A DNA stretch of 64,000 nt from Richelia sp. SL_2_1 (GTDB taxonomy: Bacteria > Cyanobacteriota > Cyanobacteriia > Cyanobacteriales > Nostocaceae). The first letter of the stretch is position 1. The number at the start of each line of letters is the position of its first letter. The notes under the pieces are model-generated. The model made no database searches, had not been told where the DNA came from, and saw nothing but the letters and a program-made list of their open reading frames with translations. The DNA lies in NCBI GenBank assembly GCA_012033205.1, contig JAAUSO010000003.1, positions 52,565 through 116,564 of the forward strand, given 5' to 3'. Of this stretch, positions 1 through 9,052 are shown one piece after another. Both the position numbers and the translations under genes were made by a program.

Positions 1-33
1 GAGTTAGGAGTTAGGAGTTAGGAGTTAGGAGTT
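1..33. repeat. heptamer tandem array (GAGTTAG)n
   Basis: Four to five head-to-tail copies of GAGTTAG open the window. Short tandem heptamer arrays of this type (STRR) are typical of heterocystous cyanobacteria. The array continues to the left of the window edge, so its true length is unknown. Confidence 0.8.
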
Positions 34-106
34 GAAAACTAAATACCCCCCAATTCTAATCACGGATTAAAAAGGATTACACCGATTACACGGATTTTAA
101 TTAACT

Positions 107-152
107 ATTCCCAATTCCCTATTCCCTATTCCCTATTCCCTATTCCCTAATT
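107..152. repeat. heptamer tandem array (TATTCCC)n
   Basis: About five copies of TATTCCC/AATTCCC. On the minus strand the array reads GGGAATA and supplies the last codons and the TAG stop of the sensor kinase gene, whose C-terminus reads LGNRE. The repeat therefore reaches into the coding sequence. Confidence 0.8.
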
Positions 153-2901
153 TACTTTGCTTAATTGGTATTTTGATTAAAAATTCTGTGCCTTTACCGG
201 CTACAGAATTGCATTGGAAAACACCACGATGTTTATCAACTATTATCTGATAACTAATTGATAATCCTAAACCAGTTCCTTTTCCTACTGGTTTAGTTGT
301 AAAAAATGGGTTAAACATTCGTTTAATAATTTCTTCAGTCATACCTAAGCCGTTGTCGGCAATACGAATTAAGACTTGATTTTCATCTTTACTCATCTGG
401 GTACAAATCCTGATTTTAGCAATCAAAGATTGATTATTATCAGTTTCTTCTTCCCAAAAGCTTTTACTAGCTCCTTCTTCTAATGCATCAATTGCGTTAC
501 TAAAAAGATTCATAAATACTTGATTTAATTGTCCGGGATAACATTCAATTTTAGGCAAATTACCGTATTGTTTAATTAATTGGATACCAGAAAAATCTGA
601 TTGTGCTTTTAAACGGTATTGCAAAATTAATAATGTACTATCAATTCCTTCGTGAATATCAACAACTTTTAAATCGGCTTCGTCGAGTCGGGAAAAATTA
701 CGTAAAGATAAAACAATTTCGCGAATTCGTGATGCTCCTATTTTTATCGAACATAGCATCTTCGGTAAATCATCAATTAAAAAGTCTAAATCAATTTCTT
801 CGGCTCGCTCGTTAATTTCAGAATTAGTTTGTTCACAGTTTTGTTGATAAAGTTCTAAGATACCGAGCAAATCTTCTATATATTGATGAATGTAATCAAT
901 ATTTCCGTAAATAAAGTTAACAGGATTATTAATTTCGTGGGCGATGCCTGCAACTAATTGTCCTAAAGAGGACATTTTTTCACTTTGAATTAATTGGGTT
1001 TGGGTTTTTTTTAAATTGCTCAGTGTTGTTGTTATTTGTTTAGTTTGTAATCTACTTTGAGCGAGTAATTCTGCTTGTTGAAGCGCTACTCCAAATTGTG
1101 CCGCAGTTTGACATAAGAATTTTATCTCGGATGATTCCCAGTGACGAGGTGCAGAGTTTTGATAAGCTGCAAGTAAACCCCAAAGTTTTTCCCCTCTAAA
1201 AATCGGTGCAACAGCATATGCTTTTGCTTGAATTTGCTCTAAAAATTCTAGATGACAATCAGCATAACCACTTTGATAAATATCATCTATTACAATACTT
1301 TCATTGAATCGACATCTTCCACCTTGGGTTTCTTGTAAATAAGTATCTTTCCAAAACTTATTAGTATCTGAATCTAGCAGTTTTACCCAGCCTTCACCGA
1401 CATACTCGGCAATAAATTCACCACTCCAATCCCCATTAAAACGGTATACTGCAACTCTATCTGCTTGCAACCATTGACATACTTGTTGAGTTGTAGTTTG
1501 AAAAATAATGTCTAAATCTAAAGATTCGCGAATTTTGGTAACTACTTCAAACAAGATTTGTTGTTGTTCAGTTGCTTGTTGTAATGCGTGTGTACGCTGT
1601 TTGACTTGGTTTTCTAAGTTGTTATTAAAAGCTTGCAGTTGTTGATATAATTCGTATTGATGAATTGCAACAGCAAATTTTTCAGCCAATTTTTCAGCTA
1701 ATTCTATTTCTTCTTTAGTCCATTGACGAGCTTGTGATGTTTTAAATTCTCGCCATACTTCAAATGATTTTCGTGGATAAGTTTGCCTGTTATCGGCATC
1801 AATTTGTCCAGCCCAAAGAGTTTCTGTATTTATTTCTTTACGAAAAATAGTTAAATAACCGAGCAATTGCTGATGATAAATCAGCGGAATCATCAAAATG
1901 CTGCGAATTTTATTCGGTTGAAAAGCAACTTGCAGATTTCGCAAGCCAGATATTTGATGGATATCGGAAATTCCCCAAACATGATAGTTACTAGATTTGT
2001 AGTATTCTTTCCAAATGCTATACTGTTCCATCAAGGAATATTTTGCTAATTCTGGCATTATTGGTTGAAGACCGTCAGTATAAACTTTTATTAATTCACT
2101 TATAAATTCACTGTCAGTTTCTAAGCATTCCGTGAAATTTTTATCGACTTGATTTCTGATACAAAGTCTACCTCCGCAACCCTCAAAAGCCGCAACAGCT
2201 TGCTCTAAAGCTGGCTGTAAGGGGATATCTTTCAATGAATGCAGCAAAGTGACTATACTACTAATAATCGCTTCTCGTCGGGCTTGTTGGCGGGCTTGAG
2301 TGAGAAGAATATTTTGAGCAATGGCTATGGATAATTGATCTACAACCATTTGCATTATGTTTAATTCTTGTTCCGAAATCGAGCGGGATTCTGAATGGTG
2401 ACATACTAATAACCCCCAAAGTTGCTCTTGATGAAAAATCGGTGTGACTACAGAAGACTTTACCCCCATTGCTGTTAAATATTCAACATGACATGGGTCT
2501 ACAGTGCGGTATGATATATCTTCTGAAATAATTTCTCCGGTTTCGGTTTCATATACTGGACTTTTTCCAATTTCTCCAGTTTCAACATTAACAACCGAAC
2601 GTACTCGCGATTTAATAAACATTTCCCTAGCATGAGGAGGAATATCATCTGCTGGAAAATTTAACCCTAATAAAGAAGGTAATCTATGATTAATTGATTC
2701 CGCAAATACTTGACCGCTACCATCTGTATGAAAACTATAAATCATTACCCGGTCAGTAGCAAGAAAAAGCCTCACTTCCGAGACTACTTTTGCAAGGGTT
2801 TCTTTTAATTCTAATGAATGACGAATGCAGTTTGTAATCCGGTACAGTAAATCGTCTTGATCGATATTTATCGGTAAGTGTTTGTGCTGGGATAAAGTCA
2901 T
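133..2901 (-). CDS. multi-GAF phytochrome/cyanobacteriochrome-like sensor histidine kinase
   Basis: A 922-residue soluble two-component sensor without membrane segments. GAF 1 (about residues 20-200) is phytochrome-like and has a Cys-His pair at 137-138 (DPCHVEYL). GAF 2 (about 210-415) has no such Cys. GAF 3 (about 445-610) matches red/green cyanobacteriochromes: W517-x-D519, the YLQETQGGR stretch and Cys549-His550 followed by LEFLEQ. A coiled segment leads to the kinase: H-box His655 in AGIAHEINNPV, N-box around N802, G-boxes GLGM (851) and GTGLGL (875). All catalytic residues needed for autophosphorylation are present. Covalent bilin binding and light sensing are inferred from the Cys-His pairs. 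No response regulator is adjacent, so the partner is unknown. The C-terminal LGNRE is encoded by a heptamer repeat. Confidence 0.88.
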   Translation of the reverse strand: MTLSQHKHLPINIDQDDLLYRITNCIRHSLELKETLAKVVSEVRLFLATDRVMIYSFHTDGSGQVFAESINHRLPSLLGLNFPADDIPPHAREMFIKSRVRSVVNVETGEIGKSPVYETETGEIISEDISYRTVDPCHVEYLTAMGVKSSVVTPIFHQEQLWGLLVCHHSESRSISEQELNIMQMVVDQLSIAIAQNILLTQARQQARREAIISSIVTLLHSLKDIPLQPALEQAVAAFEGCGGRLCIRNQVDKNFTECLETDSEFISELIKVYTDGLQPIMPELAKYSLMEQYSIWKEYYKSSNYHVWGISDIHQISGLRNLQVAFQPNKIRSILMIPLIYHQQLLGYLTIFRKEINTETLWAGQIDADNRQTYPRKSFEVWREFKTSQARQWTKEEIELAEKLAEKFAVAIHQYELYQQLQAFNNNLENQVKQRTHALQQATEQQQILFEVVTKIRESLDLDIIFQTTTQQVCQWLQADRVAVYRFNGDWSGEFIAEYVGEGWVKLLDSDTNKFWKDTYLQETQGGRCRFNESIVIDDIYQSGYADCHLEFLEQIQAKAYAVAPIFRGEKLWGLLAAYQNSAPRHWESSEIKFLCQTAAQFGVALQQAELLAQSRLQTKQITTTLSNLKKTQTQLIQSEKMSSLGQLVAGIAHEINNPVNFIYGNIDYIHQYIEDLLGILELYQQNCEQTNSEINERAEEIDLDFLIDDLPKMLCSIKIGASRIREIVLSLRNFSRLDEADLKVVDIHEGIDSTLLILQYRLKAQSDFSGIQLIKQYGNLPKIECYPGQLNQVFMNLFSNAIDALEEGASKSFWEEETDNNQSLIAKIRICTQMSKDENQVLIRIADNGLGMTEEIIKRMFNPFFTTKPVGKGTGLGLSISYQIIVDKHRGVFQCNSVAGKGTEFLIKIPIKQSKLGNRE

Positions 2902-3094
2902 TTTTATGGGAGGGAACAGCTAATTTATTTTTATTAAATCTAAAAATATTGTGAAATATTTCCCACGATAATGTCTTCAGTAAGAACACTTACCAAAAAT
3001 TAATTAAAATTTAAGTTTTAAGTTGATAATTATTCATAATTTAAAATTTAAAAATTATTTATTTACAAATTAATCCTGTTATCTTCAAATATGT

Positions 3095-3114
3095 AGGTGG
3101 GACGATACCCACCT
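3095..3114. other. 7-bp stem hairpin after ArsA-like gene
   Basis: AGGTGGG and CCCACCT enclose a six-base loop just downstream of the ArsA-like gene (minus strand). There is no clear U-tract, so it may be a weak terminator or only a dispersed hairpin. Confidence 0.4.
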
Positions 3115-3127
3115 GATATAATGATAA

Positions 3128-4315
3128 TTAAGCCTTAACAACTTCCGCAAAACGGATTTTTAAATAATCTTCTTCCATTTTTGCTCCGACTGGTTGCAGT
3201 GCTGCTAAAGCTTGTGGTAAAACCAGATTACGACGATGATTACCAATAGTAATGTTTAATTCATCGCCACTTTTGCTCAGATTTACCTTGTCTTTGGGAA
3301 TGCCGGGTAGATATAATTCCAAACTATATTGATTTTGGTCTTGAACAACTCGAATTGTATTTTCTTTGTAATAAACCTGAGTCGGATCTTCATCTTTGTA
3401 CAGTGTTTCTTTGAGTCTTTCTAAAGCTGCTAAACCACACATTTCTTCAGAAAAAAGCGGAACTTCTTTGACAGGTAAAGGATGAAAATTTTCATGAAGT
3501 TGTTGACGATATTGTTCTTGATTTTCTTTCCATCTTTGAAAAAATGGATCTTGTACTGATTGGGGAATAATCCGATTTGCTATTACTAAATCCGTCGCGA
3601 CATTGTACAAACTTAAATAAGCATGAGCGCGGAGAGATTCTTTAATTACCATCTTTTCGGGGTTAGTAACCAGACGCACCGAAGTTTGAGTATTATCAGT
3701 TAATACTTTTTCTAGGGCTTCGATTTGCTGATAAAATTCATAGGGTGCATCCATCACCTCTTTATCCGGCAAAGAAAAACCCGCAATCGGTCTAAAAATC
3801 GGCTCTACTAAAGGACGCAACGCTACCGAAATATTTTGAAAAGGTTTATAAAAACGTCGCATATACCAACCACCGACTTCCGGTAAACTCAATAACCGTA
3901 AAGCCGTACCCGTAGGTGCAGAATCAATAATTAAAACATCATATTCACCATCATCATAATGACGTTTCATTCTCACCAAGCCGAAAATCTCATCCATCCC
4001 CGGTAAAATCGCTAATTCCTCAGCTTGGATTCCCTCCAATCCCCTAGCTTGTAAAACTTGAGTAATATACCGTTTGACAGCACCCCAGTTTCCCTCAAGT
4101 TCTAAGAGTGCATCTAATTCCGCACCCCACAAATTTGGACGAACTTGTTGCGCTTCGTGTCCAAGTTCCAAATCAAAACTATCTGCTAAAGAATGGGCTG
4201 GATCTGTACTTAAAACCAGCGTGCGATAACCTAATTCCGCACAACGTAGTCCGGTAGCCGCAGCAACCGAAGTTTTGCCCACACCACCTTTCCCTGTCAT
4301 TAAAATTACGCGCAT
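3128..4315 (-). CDS. ArsA/Get3-family ATPase with C-terminal Hsp20-like domain
   Basis: A 395-residue member of the ArsA/TRC40(Get3) P-loop ATPases, SIMIBI class. The deviant Walker [10 protein letters not shown] lies at residues 8-16. The switch stretch [11 protein letters not shown] and the family motif [12 protein letters not shown] (around 132-143) follow. The last ~70 residues form a small beta-rich domain like alpha-crystallin/Hsp20 ([21 protein letters not shown]). Cyanobacteria and plastids carry such single-ATPase forms; a role in tail-anchored or membrane protein handling is inferred, and arsenite transport is unlikely because no arsB or arsR is near. The upstream DUF2358 gene ends 43 bases before this start, so the two may be co-transcribed. 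Confidence 0.85.
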   Translation of the reverse strand: MRVILMTGKGGVGKTSVAAATGLRCAELGYRTLVLSTDPAHSLADSFDLELGHEAQQVRPNLWGAELDALLELEGNWGAVKRYITQVLQARGLEGIQAEELAILPGMDEIFGLVRMKRHYDDGEYDVLIIDSAPTGTALRLLSLPEVGGWYMRRFYKPFQNISVALRPLVEPIFRPIAGFSLPDKEVMDAPYEFYQQIEALEKVLTDNTQTSVRLVTNPEKMVIKESLRAHAYLSLYNVATDLVIANRIIPQSVQDPFFQRWKENQEQYRQQLHENFHPLPVKEVPLFSEEMCGLAALERLKETLYKDEDPTQVYYKENTIRVVQDQNQYSLELYLPGIPKDKVNLSKSGDELNITIGNHRRNLVLPQALAALQPVGAKMEEDYLKIRFAEVVKA

Positions 4316-4358
4316 GAATGATAATTTCTTTCCTGAGAAGCTTTTACATTTATTTACA

Positions 4359-4748
4359 TTATGACTTCTTTAAAGAAAAGAAATGCTGTTTAACCACATC
4401 CAATCGCGAACATTTCCAGTAATCGACATGAGAAATTATCAACCCATCAGAATTTACAATCAAGGTACTCCATCCAGGGATAGAAATTCGTGGTTTCCAA
4501 GGTAGAGGTGTGTTCCAATTAAGAGTCCATTCGGTTTTGATAGTATCTCCTTCCCTGCGGATATCATGTACATCCATCTGCGGATTGATAAAGAAAGTTT
4601 CAATAAACTTAATCATTAATTCATAACGTTGAACTCCATTAAATTCATTCATCGGATCTTTGAAGTAAACATCTTCCGCGTAAATGCTGTAAGTTTGATT
4701 CACGGGAAAACGTTGATAATCTGCTTTCAATATTTCGACAATATCCAT
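4359..4748 (-). CDS. DUF2358 (NTF2-like) family protein
   Basis: A 129-residue soluble protein of the DUF2358 family, common in cyanobacteria and plastids, with an expected NTF2-like/SnoaL-like cone fold. Typical family stretches are visible: a [31 protein letters not shown] N-terminus and a C-terminal HVDYWKCSR. Function is not established. The start ATG at 4748 is preceded by a repeat-rich leader, and the gene probably shares a transcript with the downstream ArsA-like ATPase (43-base gap). Confidence 0.75.
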   Translation of the reverse strand: MDIVEILKADYQRFPVNQTYSIYAEDVYFKDPMNEFNGVQRYELMIKFIETFFINPQMDVHDIRREGDTIKTEWTLNWNTPLPWKPRISIPGWSTLIVNSDGLIISHVDYWKCSRLDVVKQHFFSLKKS

Positions 4749-4885
4749 TTGAGAGTTAATGGTGGTTAGTTGATAGTGGATAGTGGATAGTGGACAGTTG
4801 ATAGTTGGCTTTTGGTTGACGGTGGATAAGCTTAGAAGGGTTTAATTTGTATATTCAAATTTGATTAAAGTCTTGTAATGCGGGG

Positions 4886-5043
4886 CTAGTGATCTATTTC
4901 ATTAGTTTGTTTTGATTGGTTTTGTTTGTCTACCGACGTAATGTAGAGACGTTATATATAACGTCTCTACAAGATTTCTGGTAAAATCCGACTACTAGTA
5001 ACGTTATATTAATTAAGCCATCATAACTAATGACATGGACTAA
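4886..5043. mobile_element. 158-bp terminal-inverted-repeat element, copy 1 (MITE-like)
   Basis: The element begins CTAGTGATCTATTTCATTAG and ends with the near reverse complement (CTAATGACATGGACTAA). It is centred on a palindrome, GTAGAGACGTTATA/TATAACGTCTCTAC. It has no coding capacity. The reverse complement of the whole element recurs at 36148-36304 with nearly the same length. It interrupts a second dispersed repeat: the left part (CTTGTAATGCGGG) lies before it and the right part (CCCGCTAGAAAAATAC) directly after it. Mobilisation in trans by a transposase is inferred. Confidence 0.65.
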
Positions 5044-5093
5044 AAATCCCGCTAGAAAAATACAAATTAAATGCGCGACAACTAATTGACTGC

Positions 5094-5657
5094 TTACTCT
5101 TCATTCCACAGCTTTTCTAACTGTCGCTTCCAAGCCGCTAAAACTCGTTCTTGCGATTCGGAACTTTGATCCATTTCACCCATTAAACCTTCAGCATAAA
5201 AACGCTCAAGATTTTGCATCGTCTCATCTATTGATTTTCCTTGCTGTTTAGAAACTTGAACAATTTCCTTAATTTTGGTTTCAGTTAACCGATTAAAAGC
5301 GTCATCAAAACCGACTTCATACAGAGAAATTAATCTTGCGATCGCATCGCGAAAATCTTCTACAACCAAACTAGCACAACTGTGCTGAAATACTCCCCAA
5401 AGCACATCTTGCTGCAAAGCATAGCGTACTTGTTGAGTATCATCAAAATTAGCTTCAAAAAATTGCTGTAAAAACGGTTGTGCTTGCTGTGCTGGCATAA
5501 TTGGTAACAAAACTCGCAACCAACTTTGATCTTCGCTCAGCAGTAACAGCAGCCGAAAACTACCAGTTTCAACTTGCCAAGAACCAGGTGCGAGAACATT
5601 TACCGCAGATGTACCAAATAACTCTGCGAGTGTATCGGCGATTTCATCGTGTGTCAT
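5094..5657 (-). CDS. conserved hypothetical protein
   Basis: A 187-residue soluble protein with no signal peptide or membrane segment. The first ~120 residues alternate amphipathic strands and helices (GSWQVETGSFRLLLLLSEDQSWLRVLLPI), a pattern reminiscent of YbjN/type III chaperone-like folds. The last ~70 residues are charged and helical. I do not recognise a characterised family and assign no function. The ATG at 5657 fits the composition change. The gene stands alone between two repeat-rich spacers. Confidence 0.65.
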   Translation of the reverse strand: MTHDEIADTLAELFGTSAVNVLAPGSWQVETGSFRLLLLLSEDQSWLRVLLPIMPAQQAQPFLQQFFEANFDDTQQVRYALQQDVLWGVFQHSCASLVVEDFRDAIARLISLYEVGFDDAFNRLTETKIKEIVQVSKQQGKSIDETMQNLERFYAEGLMGEMDQSSESQERVLAAWKRQLEKLWNEE

Positions 5658-5696
5658 ATTAGCCGTTATAGGTATTACTCTAGCCTACCGCTAATT

Positions 5697-5771
5697 GCGA
5701 TCGCGTAGCGCAAGCGAAGCTATCAGGTAATTGGTAATTGGTAATTGGTAACTGTCAACTGTCAACTGTCC
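5697..5771. repeat. HIP1-containing palindromic repeat and heptamer array
   Basis: GCGATCGCGTAGCGCAAGCG, a dispersed palindromic repeat containing a HIP1 core, is followed by tandem GGTAATT and CAACTGT heptamers. These fill the gap between the hypothetical gene and the phosphodiester glycosidase gene. Confidence 0.7.
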
Positions 5772-5772
5772 T

Positions 5773-6771
5773 TTATTTCTTATAAATCAAAAATACCGAA
5801 CCAATTGCGCCTAAATTTTCTACATAGGTTTTATTATCATAAAATAATCCAGGAGATTCTCCACCATCAAATAATATTCCTTCTTGCACTTTACCTAAAC
5901 AATTATTTCGAGCAATACCTTCTAAAACATTATCGAACATATCTGGTAATAGTTCTTGATTAACTTCAGTTATTTCAACATCGGAATTAGCCCTAGCATC
6001 ATTTACTAATAAAATTACATAACCTTGATCGGTAATCGCAGCCATCGAACGATTTATCGCTGTTTTACAAGCAAATTCTCCTAATGCTTCACAAATATCC
6101 TTAAACTTACCTCCAGTATAAAATCTGCCGTTACCTCCTACTAAATTGTAATTAAGAATATCGCGATTTCTTCTACCTACTCCAATAGTCGCTTGACGTT
6201 GAGAAGATTCTCCTCCAGATATCCCGAAAGAAGAACGCTTATCTTTAAAATCTCCCGAATATTCAATTCCCCGTGAAATATTCAAACCCTGGGGTTTATC
6301 ATCTGTATCGATATAATCGGCATTAATTGCAGCAATAGGTTTTTTACCATTTAATAAAGCGTTTTCATCACCGATTATTTCGCGAAATAATTTGGGAACG
6401 TATTCTTGACGCAATTTATCGCTATCATTTTTCGCATAAATATTGTGAGCTAAACCTACATTTACTTTAAAATCTAATTCTGCTGATTTCGGATTAAAAA
6501 CAATCACGTGATTAATCCCTTTGTCAATCTTTTCACCTAAATTATTGGTTTTAAAAAAATCTATACTAAAATTTTTGTTTTCTCCAATACAATTAATAAA
6601 AGTGTCTTTTGATAATTTGGATTTATTCTCTGACGATATGTTTTCTTCTTTTAGATTTATTGATGGCTTTTGGGCTACATCTTGAGAACTGAGATTATTT
6701 TCTTGATAAGAACGAAAAAATAAAATACCGACAACTATCAATATTATCCCGATAAAATTCCTATTGAACAT
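5773..6771 (-). CDS. phosphodiester glycosidase (NAGPA/DUF2233-like) family protein
   Basis: 332 residues with an N-terminal membrane anchor or signal (residues 4-20, NFIGIILIVVGILFF), so the enzyme domain is probably outside the cytoplasmic membrane. The rest matches the phosphodiester glycosidase/NAGPA fold: AINADYID followed by PQGLNISRG, AAITDQGYVILLVND, and a C-terminal GILFDGGESPGLFYDNK that corresponds to the family's metal or substrate-binding DGG motif. Family members cleave sugar phosphodiesters or exopolysaccharide; the substrate here is unknown. The gene is monocistronic and its upstream region holds two inverted-repeat elements. Confidence 0.75.
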   Translation of the reverse strand: MFNRNFIGIILIVVGILFFRSYQENNLSSQDVAQKPSINLKEENISSENKSKLSKDTFINCIGENKNFSIDFFKTNNLGEKIDKGINHVIVFNPKSAELDFKVNVGLAHNIYAKNDSDKLRQEYVPKLFREIIGDENALLNGKKPIAAINADYIDTDDKPQGLNISRGIEYSGDFKDKRSSFGISGGESSQRQATIGVGRRNRDILNYNLVGGNGRFYTGGKFKDICEALGEFACKTAINRSMAAITDQGYVILLVNDARANSDVEITEVNQELLPDMFDNVLEGIARNNCLGKVQEGILFDGGESPGLFYDNKTYVENLGAIGSVFLIYKK

Positions 6772-6883
6772 ATCTATAGGATTCCTATATCTACTATTTA
6801 TGATTATATTCTCTTTTTTTATTCTTTATTTTTGTGCATCCTCCGGCACAAGTTTTGATTTTTTTTCCCTGAGTTGTAATTAT

Positions 6884-6948
6884 AGAAGTCGGGTTTTTAC
6901 AATATTCTATCTGTACCATCAGAAAATAATCATAAAAACCCGACTTCT
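6884..6948. repeat. AGAAGTCGGGTTTTT inverted-repeat element
   Basis: 15-base arms AGAAGTCGGGTTTTT and (A)AAAACCCGACTTCT flank about 35 bases. Ten full or degenerate copies occur in this window, all close to gene ends. Confidence 0.85.
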
Positions 6949-6974
6949 TACTACATTAAACTCACGATAATCAC

Positions 6975-7039
6975 AGAAGTCGGGTTTTTACAATATTCTA
7001 TTTGTACCATCAAAAAATCCTCCGAAAAACCCGACTTCT
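6975..7039. repeat. AGAAGTCGGGTTTTT inverted-repeat element
   Basis: A second copy only 26 bases after the first, with a nearly identical core (CAATATTCTATTTGTACC). The pair suggests local tandem duplication. Together the two elements account for most of the 368-base gap between 6772 and 7139. Confidence 0.85.
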
Positions 7040-7139
7040 TACTCCATTTAAAAAAACTCCCCACATAAAATATTTTTGTAGGGAGATAAATCAAATTAAT
7101 TCGAGTTAACCAAAAACTCTATGAAGATAGAATCTCAAA

Positions 7140-8387
7140 TTAAGAAAACCATTCTAAAACAGCTTCATCCTTAGTATTAGTATTGCGTGATGGAGTTTCA
7201 CGAGTAAACTTCATCTGAATTGAACGGGTTTGCTCACCATCAACTGCAACCGCTTTAATTGGATAATCAATCAAACCATCTTGGAAGGACATTTGGAAGC
7301 GGAATGTACCATCGGGATTGAGTTTGATTTGGCGATCGCCAATTGTTACAGTAGCATCTGGTTCGGTAGCACCGTACACAATCAACTCAGCATCAGCAAT
7401 TAACCAGAATTTGCGGGGACGTACCGGGGGTGCGGATGCACCCATACCAACACCAGACATATTCACACCCGATGCTGTGGGAAGCGCCCACATACCTACA
7501 CCAGATGGGAAAATGTAGGAACTAATAGCTTGTTCCGGAGCCATGGAACCAGGAACGTGCTGCATGGAACCGAACATCGAACCCGCTACCCGCATTGCTT
7601 CTGCGGATTCAGCCATGCCGAATATTTGTTCGTAAATCGCGTTACCGTTAGCATCGACACTACTATTTGCACCAGCAGAAACAGGCATTTTCTTCGCAGG
7701 TGGTACTAGTTCGTACTTAGTCTTACCGCGTAAATCTTCTTCAAAATCCACCGCGATAAACACATCTTCGATCCAGTCAGATGGATATACTGGGGGAACG
7801 TGTACTCTTGCACTACGAGCCAGTACCAACCAACGACCATCACCACAACGATAACCGATATCGATGACATAATCGCGATCGCTAACTGGAATTGGTAAAT
7901 ACCATTCCCGCGCTAGCTCATCACAAGGATACTCTTGCAGACTATGAGCGCTTTGGTTATCTAAGTTAATGTCGGTGACATCGTAAATTCTCAGCGCCAG
8001 CTGCTGTCCACCTTGTCTGCGTAAATCTTCTTTATGCTCGTTAGAAATATCCCAATAAGCATAAGCCCATTGTGGATCGCGAGGCATTAATACAATCCGA
8101 CTCTCTCCATAACCAGCAGGTAAGTCAGCAAGTCCCTCGTCTACCAAAGCCAGAGTACCACCAGTTCTATCTTCCTGTCCCAACTCGAATTTTGCTGCTT
8201 CCACTGTTTCCTGCGCCTCCAATGAACGTTCTGCCTGTCTGGATATTTTTTTACTCTCTGCTTCTCGAACTGCTGCAAGTAGTTGCGATTTCCGCATTCG
8301 ACTATAGCGAGATACGCTATATTCACTAGCAACTTTACGCAGTTGCCGTAATGTCATTTCTTCTAATGGTGGGCGTTCTTTTGCCAT
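7140..8387 (-). CDS. DUF4912 domain protein with Rho-N/SAP-like N-terminus
   Basis: 415 residues, cytoplasmic. Residues ~5-45 (MTLRQLRKVASEYSVSRYSRMRKSQLLAAV) form a Rho N-terminal/SAP-like helix-loop-helix suggestive of nucleic-acid binding. Residues ~95-225 are the DUF4912 domain (RIVLMPRDPQWAYAYWDIS through DYVIDIGYRCGDGRW and PSDWIEDVFIAVDF). A low-complexity Gly/Met/Pro linker leads to a second small beta-rich domain (PRKFWLIADAELIVYGATEPDATVTIGDRQIKL). A strong Shine-Dalgarno AGGAGG precedes the ATG at 8387. Biological role unknown. It stands alone on its transcript. Confidence 0.8.
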   Translation of the reverse strand: MAKERPPLEEMTLRQLRKVASEYSVSRYSRMRKSQLLAAVREAESKKISRQAERSLEAQETVEAAKFELGQEDRTGGTLALVDEGLADLPAGYGESRIVLMPRDPQWAYAYWDISNEHKEDLRRQGGQQLALRIYDVTDINLDNQSAHSLQEYPCDELAREWYLPIPVSDRDYVIDIGYRCGDGRWLVLARSARVHVPPVYPSDWIEDVFIAVDFEEDLRGKTKYELVPPAKKMPVSAGANSSVDANGNAIYEQIFGMAESAEAMRVAGSMFGSMQHVPGSMAPEQAISSYIFPSGVGMWALPTASGVNMSGVGMGASAPPVRPRKFWLIADAELIVYGATEPDATVTIGDRQIKLNPDGTFRFQMSFQDGLIDYPIKAVAVDGEQTRSIQMKFTRETPSRNTNTKDEAVLEWFS

Positions 8388-9052
8388 GAATAAAGACCTC
8401 CTAAAGTTGATTATGAGAAATTTCTTTTATTAAGGAGAGGTCGGTCTAATTACATCTACCCCAAATCTTTTTTATCAACTTGTTACGTTTATGCCAAATT
8501 TTCAATGCAAGAATGTGTTTGACTTCTACAAAAAAATCCCAAATAAAATAGGGTTCAAAGTTAAACACTTTTTCGGATAGAAAATCATCATTTTTAACCC
8601 TTCCTTCCCAATTCTTCGGCTCTGGCAACTTTCACCATAAAGTAAAAGTTTTTCTAATGCTAGATATAAGCATTTATTAGCGCAGAAGAATTACTTGCTA
8701 CTAAATATTAACTACAATTACCCGATTGGGATCAAGGGGGTAAAGAATACTTTTTTATCCTAAGTACGAATTTATAGGCTATTTCGGGATCTTTATGTCA
8801 CGAAACCTTGATATTTGGGACTCAAGCGACTCTAACAAGGCATTCAAGACAGTAGTAATGTCAGAACTCGATGACAAATAAGTATTGTTGCTCAGTTGAT
8901 AATGAACGAGGATAATCACAGAAGTCGGGTTTTTAAGATAAATCTGGGTTGTAACAGACAATCATCGTGAAAACCCGACTTCTATCCCCACGAGAACGAA
9001 CTCACGTTAACAATTACCAATCACCAATTACCAATTACCAATTACCAATTAC
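8388..9052. other. intergenic region, no convincing gene
   Basis: 665 bases between the DUF4912 gene and recQ. It holds the AGGAGG leader of DUF4912, one inverted-repeat element (8920-8983) and a GGTAATT-type heptamer array (about 9006-9054). Two 60-codon open frames on the minus strand start with weak codons and have no recognisable similarity, so I do not call them. Confidence 0.6.
8920..8983. repeat. AGAAGTCGGGTTTTT inverted-repeat element
   Basis: Full-length copy with arms AGAAGTCGGGTTTTT/AAAACCCGACTTCT and inner sequence GTAACAGACAATCATCGTGA. It lies downstream of recQ, which is on the minus strand. Confidence 0.85.

Noticed and set aside
8446..8628. 60-codon minus-strand frame upstream of the DUF4912 gene
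   Set aside because: Weak start, no family resemblance, and it lies in the leader of a gene with its own strong AGGAGG.
8779..8961. 60-codon minus-strand frame near recQ
   Set aside because: Its first third is read from an inverted-repeat element; the rest is short and unrecognised.
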